A stretch of 64,000 bases of DNA from JBBPZA01 sp963797015 (GTDB lineage Bacteria > Actinomycetota > Thermoleophilia > Solirubrobacterales > Solirubrobacteraceae). The DNA lies in contig CAWCNV010000007.1 of the NCBI GenBank assembly GCA_963797015.1, positions 352,703 to 416,702 of the forward strand. The letters are read 5' to 3'. The notes below the pieces were generated by a model that did not search any database, was not told where the DNA came from, and saw nothing but the letters and a program-made list of their open reading frames with translations. The first letter of the stretch is position 1. Each line of letters begins with the position of its first letter. Made by a program: the position numbers and the translations under genes. Of the stretch, positions 1-7,547 are shown piece by piece.

Positions 1-164
1 GAAAGCGCCACGTCGGGGGCGGCGAAGGCGAAGAACAGCACGCCGAGCGTGAGGCCGTAGAGGCTCGCTACCACCGCTTGGCGCAGCGGGTCTCGCGCGG
101 CGACGACCGCCCATGCCCCGAGCGCGACGAGGCCGAGCGAGACGGCCTGCAGGGCCGTGGTCAT
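1..164 (-). CDS. DUF4040 / MbhD-like subunit of Mrp-type Na+/H+ antiporter (partial)
   Basis: The first 54 codons of a membrane protein cut off by the left window edge. It begins MTTALQAVSLGLVALGAW, spans about two transmembrane helices, and carries the APDVAL motif typical of DUF4040 (MbhD/MnhB-like) antiporter subunits. The start ATG overlaps the stop of mnhG as ATGA, so the four genes here are translationally coupled. The remaining mnh/mrp subunits presumably continue to the left. The family call rests on a short stretch but fits the operon. Confidence 0.7.
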   Translation of the reverse strand, partial: MTTALQAVSLGLVALGAWAVVAARDPLRQAVVASLYGLTLGVLFFAFAAPDVAL

Positions 165-487
165 CGCTGCGCCTCTGGCCGCTCCTCGGGCGCCACGCTC
201 CAGTGCCCTCGGGCGCGCACGCGCAGCGCGCGTGCCGTCGCGTGCACGAGGATCCCGTTGAGCAGCACGAGCAGCAGCGCGGTCAGCACCGACTTGAGCC
301 CGGCCTGGGAGAACGGGCCCTCGTCGATGACCACCGCGAGCGCGACGCACGCCGGTGCCACGGACGACGCCGGCCCGGTGAAGTGCAGGCGGTCGAAGAC
401 GTCACGCGCGAGCAGGAGGCCCAAGATCGATGCGACCTGCAGCATCACGGCGGCGCCGACCAGCGCCCACACCAGGACGCTCGTCAC
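161..487 (-). CDS. mnhG: Na+/H+ antiporter subunit G (MnhG/MrpG)
   Basis: A 108-residue membrane protein with three hydrophobic helices, starting VTSVLVWALVGAAVMLQVAS at a GTG that overlaps the mnhF stop as GTGA. The segment ILGLLLARDVFDRLHFTGPA matches the MnhG pattern of a polar DxxxRLH loop after the first helix. MnhG is a small subunit of the multi-subunit Mrp cation/proton antiporter, which exchanges cytoplasmic Na+ or K+ for external protons. Length and operon position are normal for the family. The last residues overlap the start of the DUF4040 gene. Confidence 0.85.
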   Translation of the reverse strand: MTSVLVWALVGAAVMLQVASILGLLLARDVFDRLHFTGPASSVAPACVALAVVIDEGPFSQAGLKSVLTALLLVLLNGILVHATARALRVRARGHWSVAPEERPEAQR

Positions 488-735
488 TCCCACCGCTCGA
501 GGAAGCGCGCGAAGGCCAGGCCGCCGGCGAACGAGAGCACCGCGGAGACCAGGGCGAGATCGAAGAACGGCTGGCGGTGGGTGCCCTGCGCGATGAGCAG
601 CAGCACGACCGTCACGATCGTGCCCGCCAGTTCGAGCGCGACCACGCCGATCGGCGCCTCCGCGTACACGCACAGCACGAACAGCGGGGCCAGCGAGGCC
701 AGCAGCACGATGGCGGCGAGCAGCCAGGGGTTCAT
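484..735 (-). CDS. mnhF: Na+/H+ antiporter subunit F (MnhF/MrpF)
   Basis: An 83-residue protein with three predicted transmembrane helices, the usual size and topology of MnhF. It starts MNPWLLAAIVLLASLAPLF and ends with a short charged tail (ARFLERWE). The ATG overlaps the mnhE stop as ATGA and its stop overlaps the mnhG start, placing it in the same transcript between subunits E and G, the normal Mrp order. Membership in the antiporter complex is inferred from family and context. Confidence 0.85.
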   Translation of the reverse strand: MNPWLLAAIVLLASLAPLFVLCVYAEAPIGVVALELAGTIVTVVLLLIAQGTHRQPFFDLALVSAVLSFAGGLAFARFLERWE

Positions 736-1211
736 GGCTCGGGCCGCGCGCGCTCGGGCACGAGCTCGTGCAGGAGCGCGGCCCCCGCCTCCTGGTCGAT
801 CCCGACGACGTAGGTGTTGGGCGCGATCGAGGCGCCGATCGTGAACAGCGCGCGACGGGCCTCCGCACGCTCAGGGTCGTGCCCCGGGCGCAGCGGCTGG
901 ACGACGAAGCGCCCCGCGATCGGTCGCCCGCGGACGACCCGCAGCCACAGCACGCGCAGCACCAGCCCGGTCTCGACGAGCGTCCGCCACGGCAGCCGCC
1001 AGCCGCCGAGGATCCACCGCGCCCGCGGGCGGAAGCGCACCAGCCGCGTCTCGCGCACCGCCGACGCCGCCGTCGCCGCGATCGCGGAGGCGACCAGGCC
1101 GAGCACCGTCTCGGCGAGATCGAACGCGCTGATGAAGACCAGCCAGAGGAGATTGAGCGCCGCGAACCACGCGAGCCAGTGGATGGCGCGGCTGGATCGG
1201 CGGCGGCGCAC
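732..1211 (-). CDS. mnhE: Na+/H+ antiporter subunit E (MnhE/MrpE)
   Basis: First gene of the left-running antiporter operon. Two N-terminal membrane helices (AIHWLAWFAALNLLWLVFIS and a following segment) precede a cytoplasmic domain containing the VGIDQE stretch near the C-terminus, as in MnhE proteins. A longer start at GTG 1229 is possible. I prefer GTG 1211 because it leaves a 26-bp divergent promoter region and places a weak TAnnn hexamer (1220-1225, minus strand) 8 nt upstream. About 159 residues, normal for the family. Confidence 0.82.
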   Translation of the reverse strand: MRRRRSSRAIHWLAWFAALNLLWLVFISAFDLAETVLGLVASAIAATAASAVRETRLVRFRPRARWILGGWRLPWRTLVETGLVLRVLWLRVVRGRPIAGRFVVQPLRPGHDPERAEARRALFTIGASIAPNTYVVGIDQEAGAALLHELVPERARPEP

Positions 1212-1237
1212 GCAGCGGTCTTGTATCACCTTCGCCG

Positions 1238-2029
1238 GTGGCCGACGCTTTCTACAGCGAGCAGCATGACGGCGCGCTCGTCGCCGGCGAGCTCACGCGG
1301 GGGCCGTGGGATCGCGGCAGCCAGCACGCGGGTCCACCGGCGGGAGTGCTCGCGCGGGCGCTCGAACGCTGCGAGCCCCGGGCGGGGACGCAGGTCGGGC
1401 GTGTCACCATCGAGATCCTCCGCCCGGTTCCGATCGACGCGCTCGTGGCGACGGCGCGCGTGGTCCGCCCGGGTCGCAGCGTCGAGCTCCTCGAAGGGAC
1501 GCTGGCGCTCGCCTCCGACGGGACGCCGCTGATGCGGGCGTCGGCCTGGCGGCTGCGCACGACGAAGCTCGAGCTCCCGCAGCTTCCGCCCGACGACGAT
1601 CCGCCGCCTCCGGGCCCGCAGGAGGGCCGGGACGTGCCGTTCTTTCCCACCGGCGAGGCGCTCGGCTACCACGCCGCGATGGATTACCGCTTCGTACGCG
1701 GGGCGTTCCTCGAGGCCGGGCCGGCCACCGTCTGGATACGGATGCGCGTGCCGCTCGTCGCCGGCGAGACTCCAACCCCGCTGCAGCGCACGCTGGTCGC
1801 GGCCGACTCCGGCAACGGCGTCAGCGCTGCGCTGGACTGGCGCAGCTTCCTGTTCATCAACTGCGACCTGAGCGTGCACCTCGCGCGACCCGCGGAGGGC
1901 GAGTGGATCGGCCTCGACGCAGTCACCGTGCCGCTGCCCAGCGGCATCGGCCTCACCGACACGGCGCTGTGGGACGAACGCGGACGCATCGGGCGCGCCG
2001 CCCAGACGCTCCTGGTCGCGCCGCGCTGA
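1238..2029 (+). CDS. acyl-CoA thioesterase-like double-hotdog protein
   Basis: A 263-residue protein resembling the TesB-like/4HBT_3 thioesterase family, which hydrolyses acyl-CoA thioesters. The N-terminal half has the hotdog features AGPPAGVLARALERC followed by IEILRPVPIDALVATARVVR; the C-terminal half repeats the fold around AADSGNGVSAALDWRSFLFINCDL. It starts at GTG only a few bases from the divergent antiporter operon. The substrate cannot be read from sequence. The next gene begins 20 bp downstream but has its own -10 hexamer. Confidence 0.75.
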   Translation: MADAFYSEQHDGALVAGELTRGPWDRGSQHAGPPAGVLARALERCEPRAGTQVGRVTIEILRPVPIDALVATARVVRPGRSVELLEGTLALASDGTPLMRASAWRLRTTKLELPQLPPDDDPPPPGPQEGRDVPFFPTGEALGYHAAMDYRFVRGAFLEAGPATVWIRMRVPLVAGETPTPLQRTLVAADSGNGVSAALDWRSFLFINCDLSVHLARPAEGEWIGLDAVTVPLPSGIGLTDTALWDERGRIGRAAQTLLVAPR

Positions 2030-2037
2030 CAGGGGCT

Positions 2038-2043
2038 TAACCT
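2038..2043 (+). promoter_or_regulatory. -10 hexamer TAACCT, leaderless
   Basis: TAACCT lies 6 nt before the ATG at 2050, so transcription should begin at or next to the A of the start codon. No Shine-Dalgarno is visible. Confidence 0.5.
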
Positions 2044-2049
2044 CATTGC

Positions 2050-3066
2050 ATGGGCCTGATCGACCGCCTCGAATCCGCATGGCGCGCTGCCGTGCACGCG
2101 GCGGGCGTGCTCGCCGACCAGGGCTCGCAGGTCAACGTGCCGCTGCTCTGCCTCGGCGTCGCGCTGAGCTTCGCGGCCAATGCGGTGCGCCAGCGCGGGT
2201 GGCTGACGATCCTGCGCGCCGCTCACCCGCACGCGACGAGCCTGCGGCTGCGCGACGTGGAGACCGCCTACTTCGCCGGCGCCGGCCTCAACGGGGTGCT
2301 GCCCGCACGGGGCGGCGACGTCGTCAAGCTCGCGTTGCTTCACCGGCGGATCCCGAACAGCAGCTACGCAACGCTGGCGGCGACGTTCGTCCCCGAGACG
2401 CTGTTCGAGACGCTGTGCGGCGCGGCGCTGGTGATCTGGGCGCTGAGCCTCGGGCTGCTGCCGGTTCCGGGAAGCTCGTCCGAGCTGCCCTCGCTCGACG
2501 TCTCGACGCTGGTGGCCCATCCGCTCCGGTTCGCGGCGATCGCGGGCGGACTCGTGCTCGTCGCCGTGGTCCTGTGGCGGCTGTTCGGCGCGCGCGTGCG
2601 TGGGTTCCTCCAGCGCGCGGCGCGCGGGCTCGCGATCCTACGCAGCCCGCGGCGCTTCGTCACCGGCGTCGCGAGCTGGCAGGCACTGGGACGGCTGATC
2701 CGGTTCGGCTCGCTCGCCGCCCTCATGGCGGCCTTCGGGCTGCCGGTCACGCTCGCGACCGTGACGCTCGTGATGGCCGCGCAGGGCGGGACGCGTGTGA
2801 TCCCGATCGCCCCCGCCAGCAGCGGCGTCAAGCTCCTGCTGCTGTCCTACGGCCTGGTCCAGCTCAGCGACCGCACGGTCGACATCGCCCAGATCACCGC
2901 CTTCGCCTTCGGCACGGGGGCGGTGCTGCTGGTCTCGGGCCTGATCGTGTCGCTCGCGATCCTCGCGGCGCAGTTCGGATCGTGGTCGCCGTGGCGAGCG
3001 CTCTCAAGCGCGCGCGAGACCCTGCCCGAGGCGCAGGCCGACGCCGCTCCGGCAACGGGTCCCTGA
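2050..3066 (+). CDS. lysylphosphatidylglycerol synthase-TM/UPF0104 family membrane protein
   Basis: A 338-residue polytopic membrane protein with about seven helices. The segments AYFAGAGLNGVLPARGGDVVK and GGTRVIPIAPASSGVKLLLL match the conserved loops of the LPG_synthase_TM / UPF0104 family, the flippase-like half of MprF without the aminoacyltransferase domain. Members are thought to act in lipid flipping or transport, but the substrate here is unknown. The C-terminal 25 residues are polar. It starts at ATG 2050 immediately after the thioesterase. Confidence 0.75.
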   Translation: MGLIDRLESAWRAAVHAAGVLADQGSQVNVPLLCLGVALSFAANAVRQRGWLTILRAAHPHATSLRLRDVETAYFAGAGLNGVLPARGGDVVKLALLHRRIPNSSYATLAATFVPETLFETLCGAALVIWALSLGLLPVPGSSSELPSLDVSTLVAHPLRFAAIAGGLVLVAVVLWRLFGARVRGFLQRAARGLAILRSPRRFVTGVASWQALGRLIRFGSLAALMAAFGLPVTLATVTLVMAAQGGTRVIPIAPASSGVKLLLLSYGLVQLSDRTVDIAQITAFAFGTGAVLLVSGLIVSLAILAAQFGSWSPWRALSSARETLPEAQADAAPATGP

Positions 3067-3095
3067 GGCGGACGCGCCGGCGCTCGAGGCGCGTG

Positions 3096-3117
3096 GCCCG
3101 CAGCGGGCGCGGCTTTT
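3096..3117 (+). terminator. probable intrinsic terminator
   Basis: GCCCG-CAG-CGGGC hairpin (3096-3108) followed after five bases by TTTT at 3114-3117, 29 bp after the stop of the membrane protein gene. The U-run is short. Confidence 0.45.
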
Positions 3118-3160
3118 CGAACCCTCCCGCTCGTCGCCCGCCGTTCGGCCCGCCGAGGCC

Positions 3161-4024
3161 TCAGGATCCGCCGCTCACACCGCCCGGCGCGGGGAACTCG
3201 AGCAGCAGCTCGACCACTCGCTCGGACGCCTCGATCTGGGGGCAGTGGCCGATGCCCTCGAGGATCTCGACACGGGTCGAGGGCAGGGCTGCGGCGACCC
3301 GCTCCGCGCCTCGGTGGGAGACCATGCGGTCGTGGTCGCCCCACACGAGCAGCACCGGGCAGCGGATCGCGTCGAGGTCGAAGCCGCGGTTCAGCTCGGG
3401 AAGCATCCGCCGCGCCGTGTCCAGGTAGCGGCCCATTGCCGCCTGATGGCGGTGGTGCCCGGTGAAGGCCGAGACCACCTCGTTGCTCGCGTTGCCGGGC
3501 TGCGCGAAGGCGAGCACGCGGTAGGCGCGGCCGACGAGGGTGCGCACGATCGCCTCGGGCACGGGCGTGGGCAGCGCGAGCACGCGTCGCACCAACGGGT
3601 CGCGCTCGATGATCTCGAACCAGCGCGGCATGCCGAGGCCGGCGGGGGCGATCGGCACGACACCGGACAGCTCGGTCGCTCCCACGGCGGCCATCCGCAG
3701 TCCGACGGCGCCGCCCAGCGAGTTGCCGGCCAGGACGGGAGGACCGCCGTCGGCCACGTAGGCGACGGCCTCCTCCGCGAAGGCGTCGAGCTGGCCCATG
3801 ACCGAGCCGTCGGGGTCCAGGTGGTCGGCCTCGCCGAAGCCCGGCAAGTCGACGGCGACGGCGCGGCGGCCGGCCCGACCGAGCCGGTCGAGCACGAGCC
3901 GCCACGTGTCCGCGCTGTCCGCCCATCCGTGCAGCAGGACCAGCGGGGGTCCGTCGCCCTCGAGCTCGAGCACCCGCGTCCCGTAACCCGCGAACTCACG
4001 CCGATGCTCGAACAGTGGCTGCAC
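3161..4024 (-). CDS. alpha/beta hydrolase
   Basis: A 287-residue alpha/beta hydrolase. LVLLHGWADSADTW is the oxyanion-hole HGW motif, VLAGNSLGGAVGLRMAAVG holds the nucleophile elbow GNSLGG, VWGDHDRMV supplies the acid, and GIGHCPQIEA the catalytic histidine. The start is GTG 4024 rather than the longer TTG at 4051, because GAGAGGAG lies 8 nt upstream and a -10 hexamer at 4050-4055 would put the transcript start inside the longer frame. Substrate unknown; the fold also covers esterases, haloperoxidase-like and C-C hydrolases. Confidence 0.8.
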   Translation of the reverse strand: MQPLFEHRREFAGYGTRVLELEGDGPPLVLLHGWADSADTWRLVLDRLGRAGRRAVAVDLPGFGEADHLDPDGSVMGQLDAFAEEAVAYVADGGPPVLAGNSLGGAVGLRMAAVGATELSGVVPIAPAGLGMPRWFEIIERDPLVRRVLALPTPVPEAIVRTLVGRAYRVLAFAQPGNASNEVVSAFTGHHRHQAAMGRYLDTARRMLPELNRGFDLDAIRCPVLLVWGDHDRMVSHRGAERVAAALPSTRVEILEGIGHCPQIEASERVVELLLEFPAPGGVSGGS

Positions 4025-4032
4025 GCCTGCGA

Positions 4033-4055
4033 CTCCTCTCGTTGCAACCAACGTA
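4033..4055 (-). promoter_or_regulatory. promoter -10 and strong RBS
   Basis: On the minus strand TACGTT (4055-4050) is followed by GAGAGGAG (4040-4033), 8 nt before GTG 4024. This is one of few genes here with a clear leader and Shine-Dalgarno, and it decides the start. Confidence 0.5.
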
Positions 4056-4169
4056 CGGCCGGGGCTCGCAACTTGCTCGGCACCCGGTCGGCTCCCACAC
4101 CAAGCGTATTCGGCGTGTGGACGGACGTGGGCGCGAAGGGCCGGCCTGAATGGACGCGGCCGGGAGCGG

Positions 4170-5696
4170 TCAGGCGGCCGCGGGGGCGGGCTCGCCGACC
4201 GTGACGAAGTCGCGGCGGCGCACGAGCGCGAACGAGAGCACGGCGCCGACGAAGGCGACGATCGCTCCGATCACCAGGATCCTGTTGAACCCCGAGATGA
4301 AGGCCGCCCGCGAGGCATCGGAGACCCTCGCACGCGCCCCCGGTGGAACGCGCTGGACGACCGCCTGAGCGCCGCCTCCGGCCACGGCCTCGGCCAGCTG
4401 GTTGACGCGGCCCGCGCCGGGCGTGCCGGCCAGGCGCTGGGCGAGCACCGTGGCCACCTGGTGCTGGAACACGGCGCCCAGCGCGGCGATGCCGGTCGCG
4501 ATGCCGACCTGGCGGAAGGTGGTGTTGATCCCCGACGCCATGCCGCTGCGCACGGGCTCGACGACGCCGATGGCAGTGGAGGCGAGCGGCGGGTTCACCA
4601 GCCCGATTCCAACTCCGCAGAGCACGAAGCCGGGCAGGAGCTCCGTCCACTTCGAGTTGAAGTGAACGCCGTGCATGAGCAGCAGCCCCACGCCGACCAG
4701 CGTCAGCCCGCCACCCAGGAAGCCGCGCACGGGCAGTCGCTCCGACAGCTTCCCGGCGATCGGCGACACCACGAACGACAGGAGGGTGATCGGAAGGAAG
4801 CGCACCCCCGCCTCGAGCGGCGAGAAGCCGAGCACGTCCTGGATGTAGAGCGTGAGGTAGAGGAACATCGCGAACATCGAAGCCGACAGCGAGAAAGCGG
4901 CGATCGAGGCGCCGACGAAAGTCGGCTTGCGGAACAACGTGAGGTCGAACATGGGCTCCGGGCGCCTGAGCTCGATCACGATGAAGGCGGCCAGCAGCAC
5001 GGCCGAGAGAGTGAACAGGCCGACGATCAGCGTGCTGCCCCAGCCCTCCGCGTTGGCGCGGATCAGCGCGAATACGAGCGCGAAGAGCGCCCCGGAGAAC
5101 GTGACGGTCCCGCCCCAGTCGATGCCGCCGGGGTGAGGCGCGCGCACGTCGCGGAGCTTGGTGAAGGTCAGCCAGATGGCGACGATTCCCACCGGCACGT
5201 TCACGAAGAAGATCCACTCCCAACCCAGCGTCTCGGTCAGCACGCCGCCGATCAGCGGCCCGACGGCTACCGCGCCGCCCACCGTCGCGCCCCAGGCGCC
5301 GAAGGCGGTCGCGCGCTCGGGGCCCTGGAACTCCTGGGCGATCAGCGCGAGCGAGGTGGCGAACATGATCGCCCCGCCGACGCCCTGAAGGCCGCGGAAG
5401 ATGTCGAGCGTGACCGCGCTCGGGGCCAGGCCGCAGAGCAGCGAGGCGAAGGTGAAGAGCCCGAACCCGACCCCGAACACGCGCCTGCGCCCGAGCAGGT
5501 CGCCGAGCACGCCCGCGGTCAGCAGCAACGCGGCGAGCATGAGCGCGTAGGCGTCGACCACCCACTGCAGCTCGCTGAAGGTGGCATCGAGCGAGCGCTG
5601 GATGTCCGGCAGCGCGACGTTCACCACCGTGATGTCGAGCAGCAGCATGAACGTCGCGGTGCAGACGGCGATCAACGTCCACCACTTACGCTCCAT
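4170..5696 (-). CDS. MFS drug exporter, DHA2 (EmrB/QacA, 14-TM) family
   Basis: A 508-residue proton-driven exporter of the DHA2 group. It begins MERKWWTLIAVCTATFMLLL and contains DITVVNVALPDIQRSL (motif D1 of 14-TM exporters), LGDLLGRRRVFGVGFGLFTFASL (motif A) and GPLIGGVLTETLGWEWIFFVNVPVG (motif C region). The C-terminus is a short polar tail. A multidrug or hydrophobic-compound substrate is typical, but the specific one cannot be inferred. No regulator gene is attached. Confidence 0.9.
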   Translation of the reverse strand: MERKWWTLIAVCTATFMLLLDITVVNVALPDIQRSLDATFSELQWVVDAYALMLAALLLTAGVLGDLLGRRRVFGVGFGLFTFASLLCGLAPSAVTLDIFRGLQGVGGAIMFATSLALIAQEFQGPERATAFGAWGATVGGAVAVGPLIGGVLTETLGWEWIFFVNVPVGIVAIWLTFTKLRDVRAPHPGGIDWGGTVTFSGALFALVFALIRANAEGWGSTLIVGLFTLSAVLLAAFIVIELRRPEPMFDLTLFRKPTFVGASIAAFSLSASMFAMFLYLTLYIQDVLGFSPLEAGVRFLPITLLSFVVSPIAGKLSERLPVRGFLGGGLTLVGVGLLLMHGVHFNSKWTELLPGFVLCGVGIGLVNPPLASTAIGVVEPVRSGMASGINTTFRQVGIATGIAALGAVFQHQVATVLAQRLAGTPGAGRVNQLAEAVAGGGAQAVVQRVPPGARARVSDASRAAFISGFNRILVIGAIVAFVGAVLSFALVRRRDFVTVGEPAPAAA

Positions 5697-5702
5697 CCGG
5701 CC

Positions 5703-5708
5703 ACCGTA
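5703..5708 (-). promoter_or_regulatory. -10 hexamer TACGGT, leaderless
   Basis: TACGGT ends 6 nt before the ATG of the DHA2 exporter at 5696 and supports that start. Confidence 0.5.
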
Positions 5709-5753
5709 GCGAGTGCTTCCAGAGCGGCTGGGCCGCCGTGGGCGAGCGCTCGC

Positions 5754-6446
5754 CTACGCGCGCCCGTAGACCGGGATCGCCGCTCCGCTGGTCGCCGCTC
5801 CCTCGTCGGAGCACAGGAACGCGATCGTGGCGGCGATGGTCTCGGGCGCCACCCACTTGGAGTGGTCGGCGCTCGGCATCCCGGCACGGTTGGCCGGCGT
5901 GTCGATGACCGAGGGCAGCAGCGCGTTGGCCCGGACGCCGTCGTCGCGGTAGTCGACGGCGACGGCCTGGGCGAAGGCGATGACCGCCGCCTTGGAGGCG
6001 GCGTAGGCCGCCGCGCCCCTGAACGGGCTGACGGCCGCCCGCGTGCCCATGCAGACGACCGCGCCGCCGCCCGCGGCGACCAGGTGGGGCAGCGCGGCGC
6101 GCGTCACGAGGAAGGTCGGGCGCAGGTTGAGCGCGACCTGGCGCTCGAAGTCCTCGAGCTCGGTCTCGTGCACGCGCGGGCCCGCGAAGTAGCCGCCGAC
6201 GAGGTTGACCACCGCGCGCAGCGGGACATCGCGCTCGCCGGCGGCGCGCTCGACGACAGCGCCGACAGCTCCCGGATCGGAGAGGTCGGCCTGTTGGAGC
6301 TCGAGCCCATCCCGGCGCTCGACGCGCTCGAGCTCGCGCTCGACCACCCAGGGGACCACCACGCGCCAGCCGTCGTCGAGGAAGCGTTTCGTAACGGCGG
6401 AGCCGAGCCCGCCCGTTCCGCCGGTGATCAGCGCGCTTCGATCCAT
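5754..6446 (-). CDS. SDR family NAD(P)-dependent oxidoreductase
   Basis: A 230-residue short-chain dehydrogenase/reductase. The N-terminal nucleotide-binding motif is TGGTGGLG (residues 8-15), VVNLVGGY replaces the usual NNAG, and the active site is AAYAASKAAV (YxxxK). The catalytic serine is less clear: GTRAAVSPFRG sits where S-x12-Y is expected. The acidic residue after beta-2 is absent, which slightly favours NADPH. Substrate unknown. It is divergent from the YhaM-like gene at 6530. Confidence 0.85.
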   Translation of the reverse strand: MDRSALITGGTGGLGSAVTKRFLDDGWRVVVPWVVERELERVERRDGLELQQADLSDPGAVGAVVERAAGERDVPLRAVVNLVGGYFAGPRVHETELEDFERQVALNLRPTFLVTRAALPHLVAAGGGAVVCMGTRAAVSPFRGAAAYAASKAAVIAFAQAVAVDYRDDGVRANALLPSVIDTPANRAGMPSADHSKWVAPETIAATIAFLCSDEGAATSGAAIPVYGRA

Positions 6447-6452
6447 AGGACG

Positions 6453-6458
6453 AGCCTA
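6453..6458 (-). promoter_or_regulatory. -10 hexamer TAGGCT, leaderless
   Basis: TAGGCT followed by 6 nt and the ATG of the SDR gene at 6446. Confidence 0.5.
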
Positions 6459-6516
6459 TACGCACGAGACCGCGCAATCTCCCCGCAAATCCGCGCGGTC
6501 CGTCCGCGAGCGGCTC

Positions 6517-6522
6517 TACCTT
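6517..6522 (+). promoter_or_regulatory. -10 hexamer TACCTT, leaderless
   Basis: TACCTT followed by 7 nt and ATG 6530. An 8-bp inverted repeat GACCGCGC/GCGCGGTC (6468-6475 and 6493-6500) lies between this and the SDR promoter. Confidence 0.5.
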
Positions 6523-6529
6523 CGATCGC

Positions 6530-7498
6530 ATGCTGCTGCGCGACCTCCGAGAGCCGTGTGACGTCGAGCAGGTGGTGCTCGTGCGCGAGGCCGAGCTTCG
6601 CCGCCGCCGCGACGGCGGCGAGTACCTGCGGCTGACGCTTGGCGACCGGACGGGCACGATCGCCGCGGTGGCGTGGGAGGGCGCGGAGGAGATCGCCCCC
6701 GTCGCGCGCGCGGGTCGCGTGGTGTGGGTGTGCGGGCGCTTCGCCGTGCACCAGCGCTACGGGCCGCAGCTCGTCGTCGCCGCCATCCGGCCGGCGCGCG
6801 ACGGCGAGTTCGCTGCCGGCGACGTGCTCGACGGCCCGCCGCGGTCGGTCGCGTCGATGGAGGCCGACCTGCGCGAGCTGCTGGCCACGGTGCGCAACCC
6901 CTGGCTCCAGCGTTTACTCGACCGCGTACTCGGCGAGCGCTCGGAGCTCTGGGCGGAATACCGCACCGCTCCGGCGGCCAAGCACTACCACCAGGCCTAC
7001 CGCCACGGCCTGCTCGAGCACTCGTTGTCGGTCGCCCAAGCGGTGAGCGCGATCTCGGCGACCTTCCCGGGCATCGACCGCGACGTGGCCGTGACCGGCG
7101 CGCTGCTGCACGACATCGGCAAGCTCGAGGCCTACGCCGCCGAGGGCCTGGCCATCGACCTTACCGACGCCGGCCGCCTCCAGGGCGAGATCCCGCTCGG
7201 CTACTTCCGGATCCGGCGTGAGGTCGAGCGCCTGGAGGACTTCCCGCCGGAGCTCGCCCAGGCCGTGCTGCACATCATCCTCTCCCACCACGGCACGCTG
7301 GAGCATGGAAGCCCGGTGGTCCCGTGCACGCGCGAGGCGACGCTCGTGCACATGGTCGACAACCTGGGCGGCCGCCTGGGCAGCTTCGACCGCCTCGAGA
7401 AGGAGCTCGCCGACGGCCAGCGCTGGTCGAGCTTCGACCGCGCGATCGGCACGGGCGCCTACTTCGCCCAGCCGAGCGAGGACCGCGCGGCGGCGTAG
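6530..7498 (+). CDS. OB-fold/HD domain protein, YhaM-like 3'-5' exoribonuclease (paralog 1)
   Basis: A 322-residue two-domain protein. Residues 10-95 form an OB-fold (YLRLTLGDRTGTIAAVAWEG is the typical first strands). Residues 145-290 form an HD domain with YRHGLLEHSLSVAQ, GALLHDIGKLEAY (HD) and HIILSHHGTLEHGSPV. The architecture matches YhaM/CBF1, an Mn-dependent 3'-5' exonuclease acting on RNA and ssDNA. A second copy with the same architecture lies at 57486. Biological substrate unknown. Confidence 0.8.
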   Translation: MLLRDLREPCDVEQVVLVREAELRRRRDGGEYLRLTLGDRTGTIAAVAWEGAEEIAPVARAGRVVWVCGRFAVHQRYGPQLVVAAIRPARDGEFAAGDVLDGPPRSVASMEADLRELLATVRNPWLQRLLDRVLGERSELWAEYRTAPAAKHYHQAYRHGLLEHSLSVAQAVSAISATFPGIDRDVAVTGALLHDIGKLEAYAAEGLAIDLTDAGRLQGEIPLGYFRIRREVERLEDFPPELAQAVLHIILSHHGTLEHGSPVVPCTREATLVHMVDNLGGRLGSFDRLEKELADGQRWSSFDRAIGTGAYFAQPSEDRAAA

Positions 7499-7529
7499 GG
7501 GCCGCCGCGGGCGTAGCGCCCACCGGCAG

Positions 7530-7547
7530 CGTAGGGCGCCCCCTACG
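7530..7547. terminator. short hairpin between convergent genes
   Basis: CGTAGGG-CGCC-CCCTACG, a perfect 7-bp stem with a 4-nt loop, sits between the YhaM gene and the 3' end of the secreted protein gene and includes the latter's stop codon. It could terminate from either side, but no T-run is present. Confidence 0.4.
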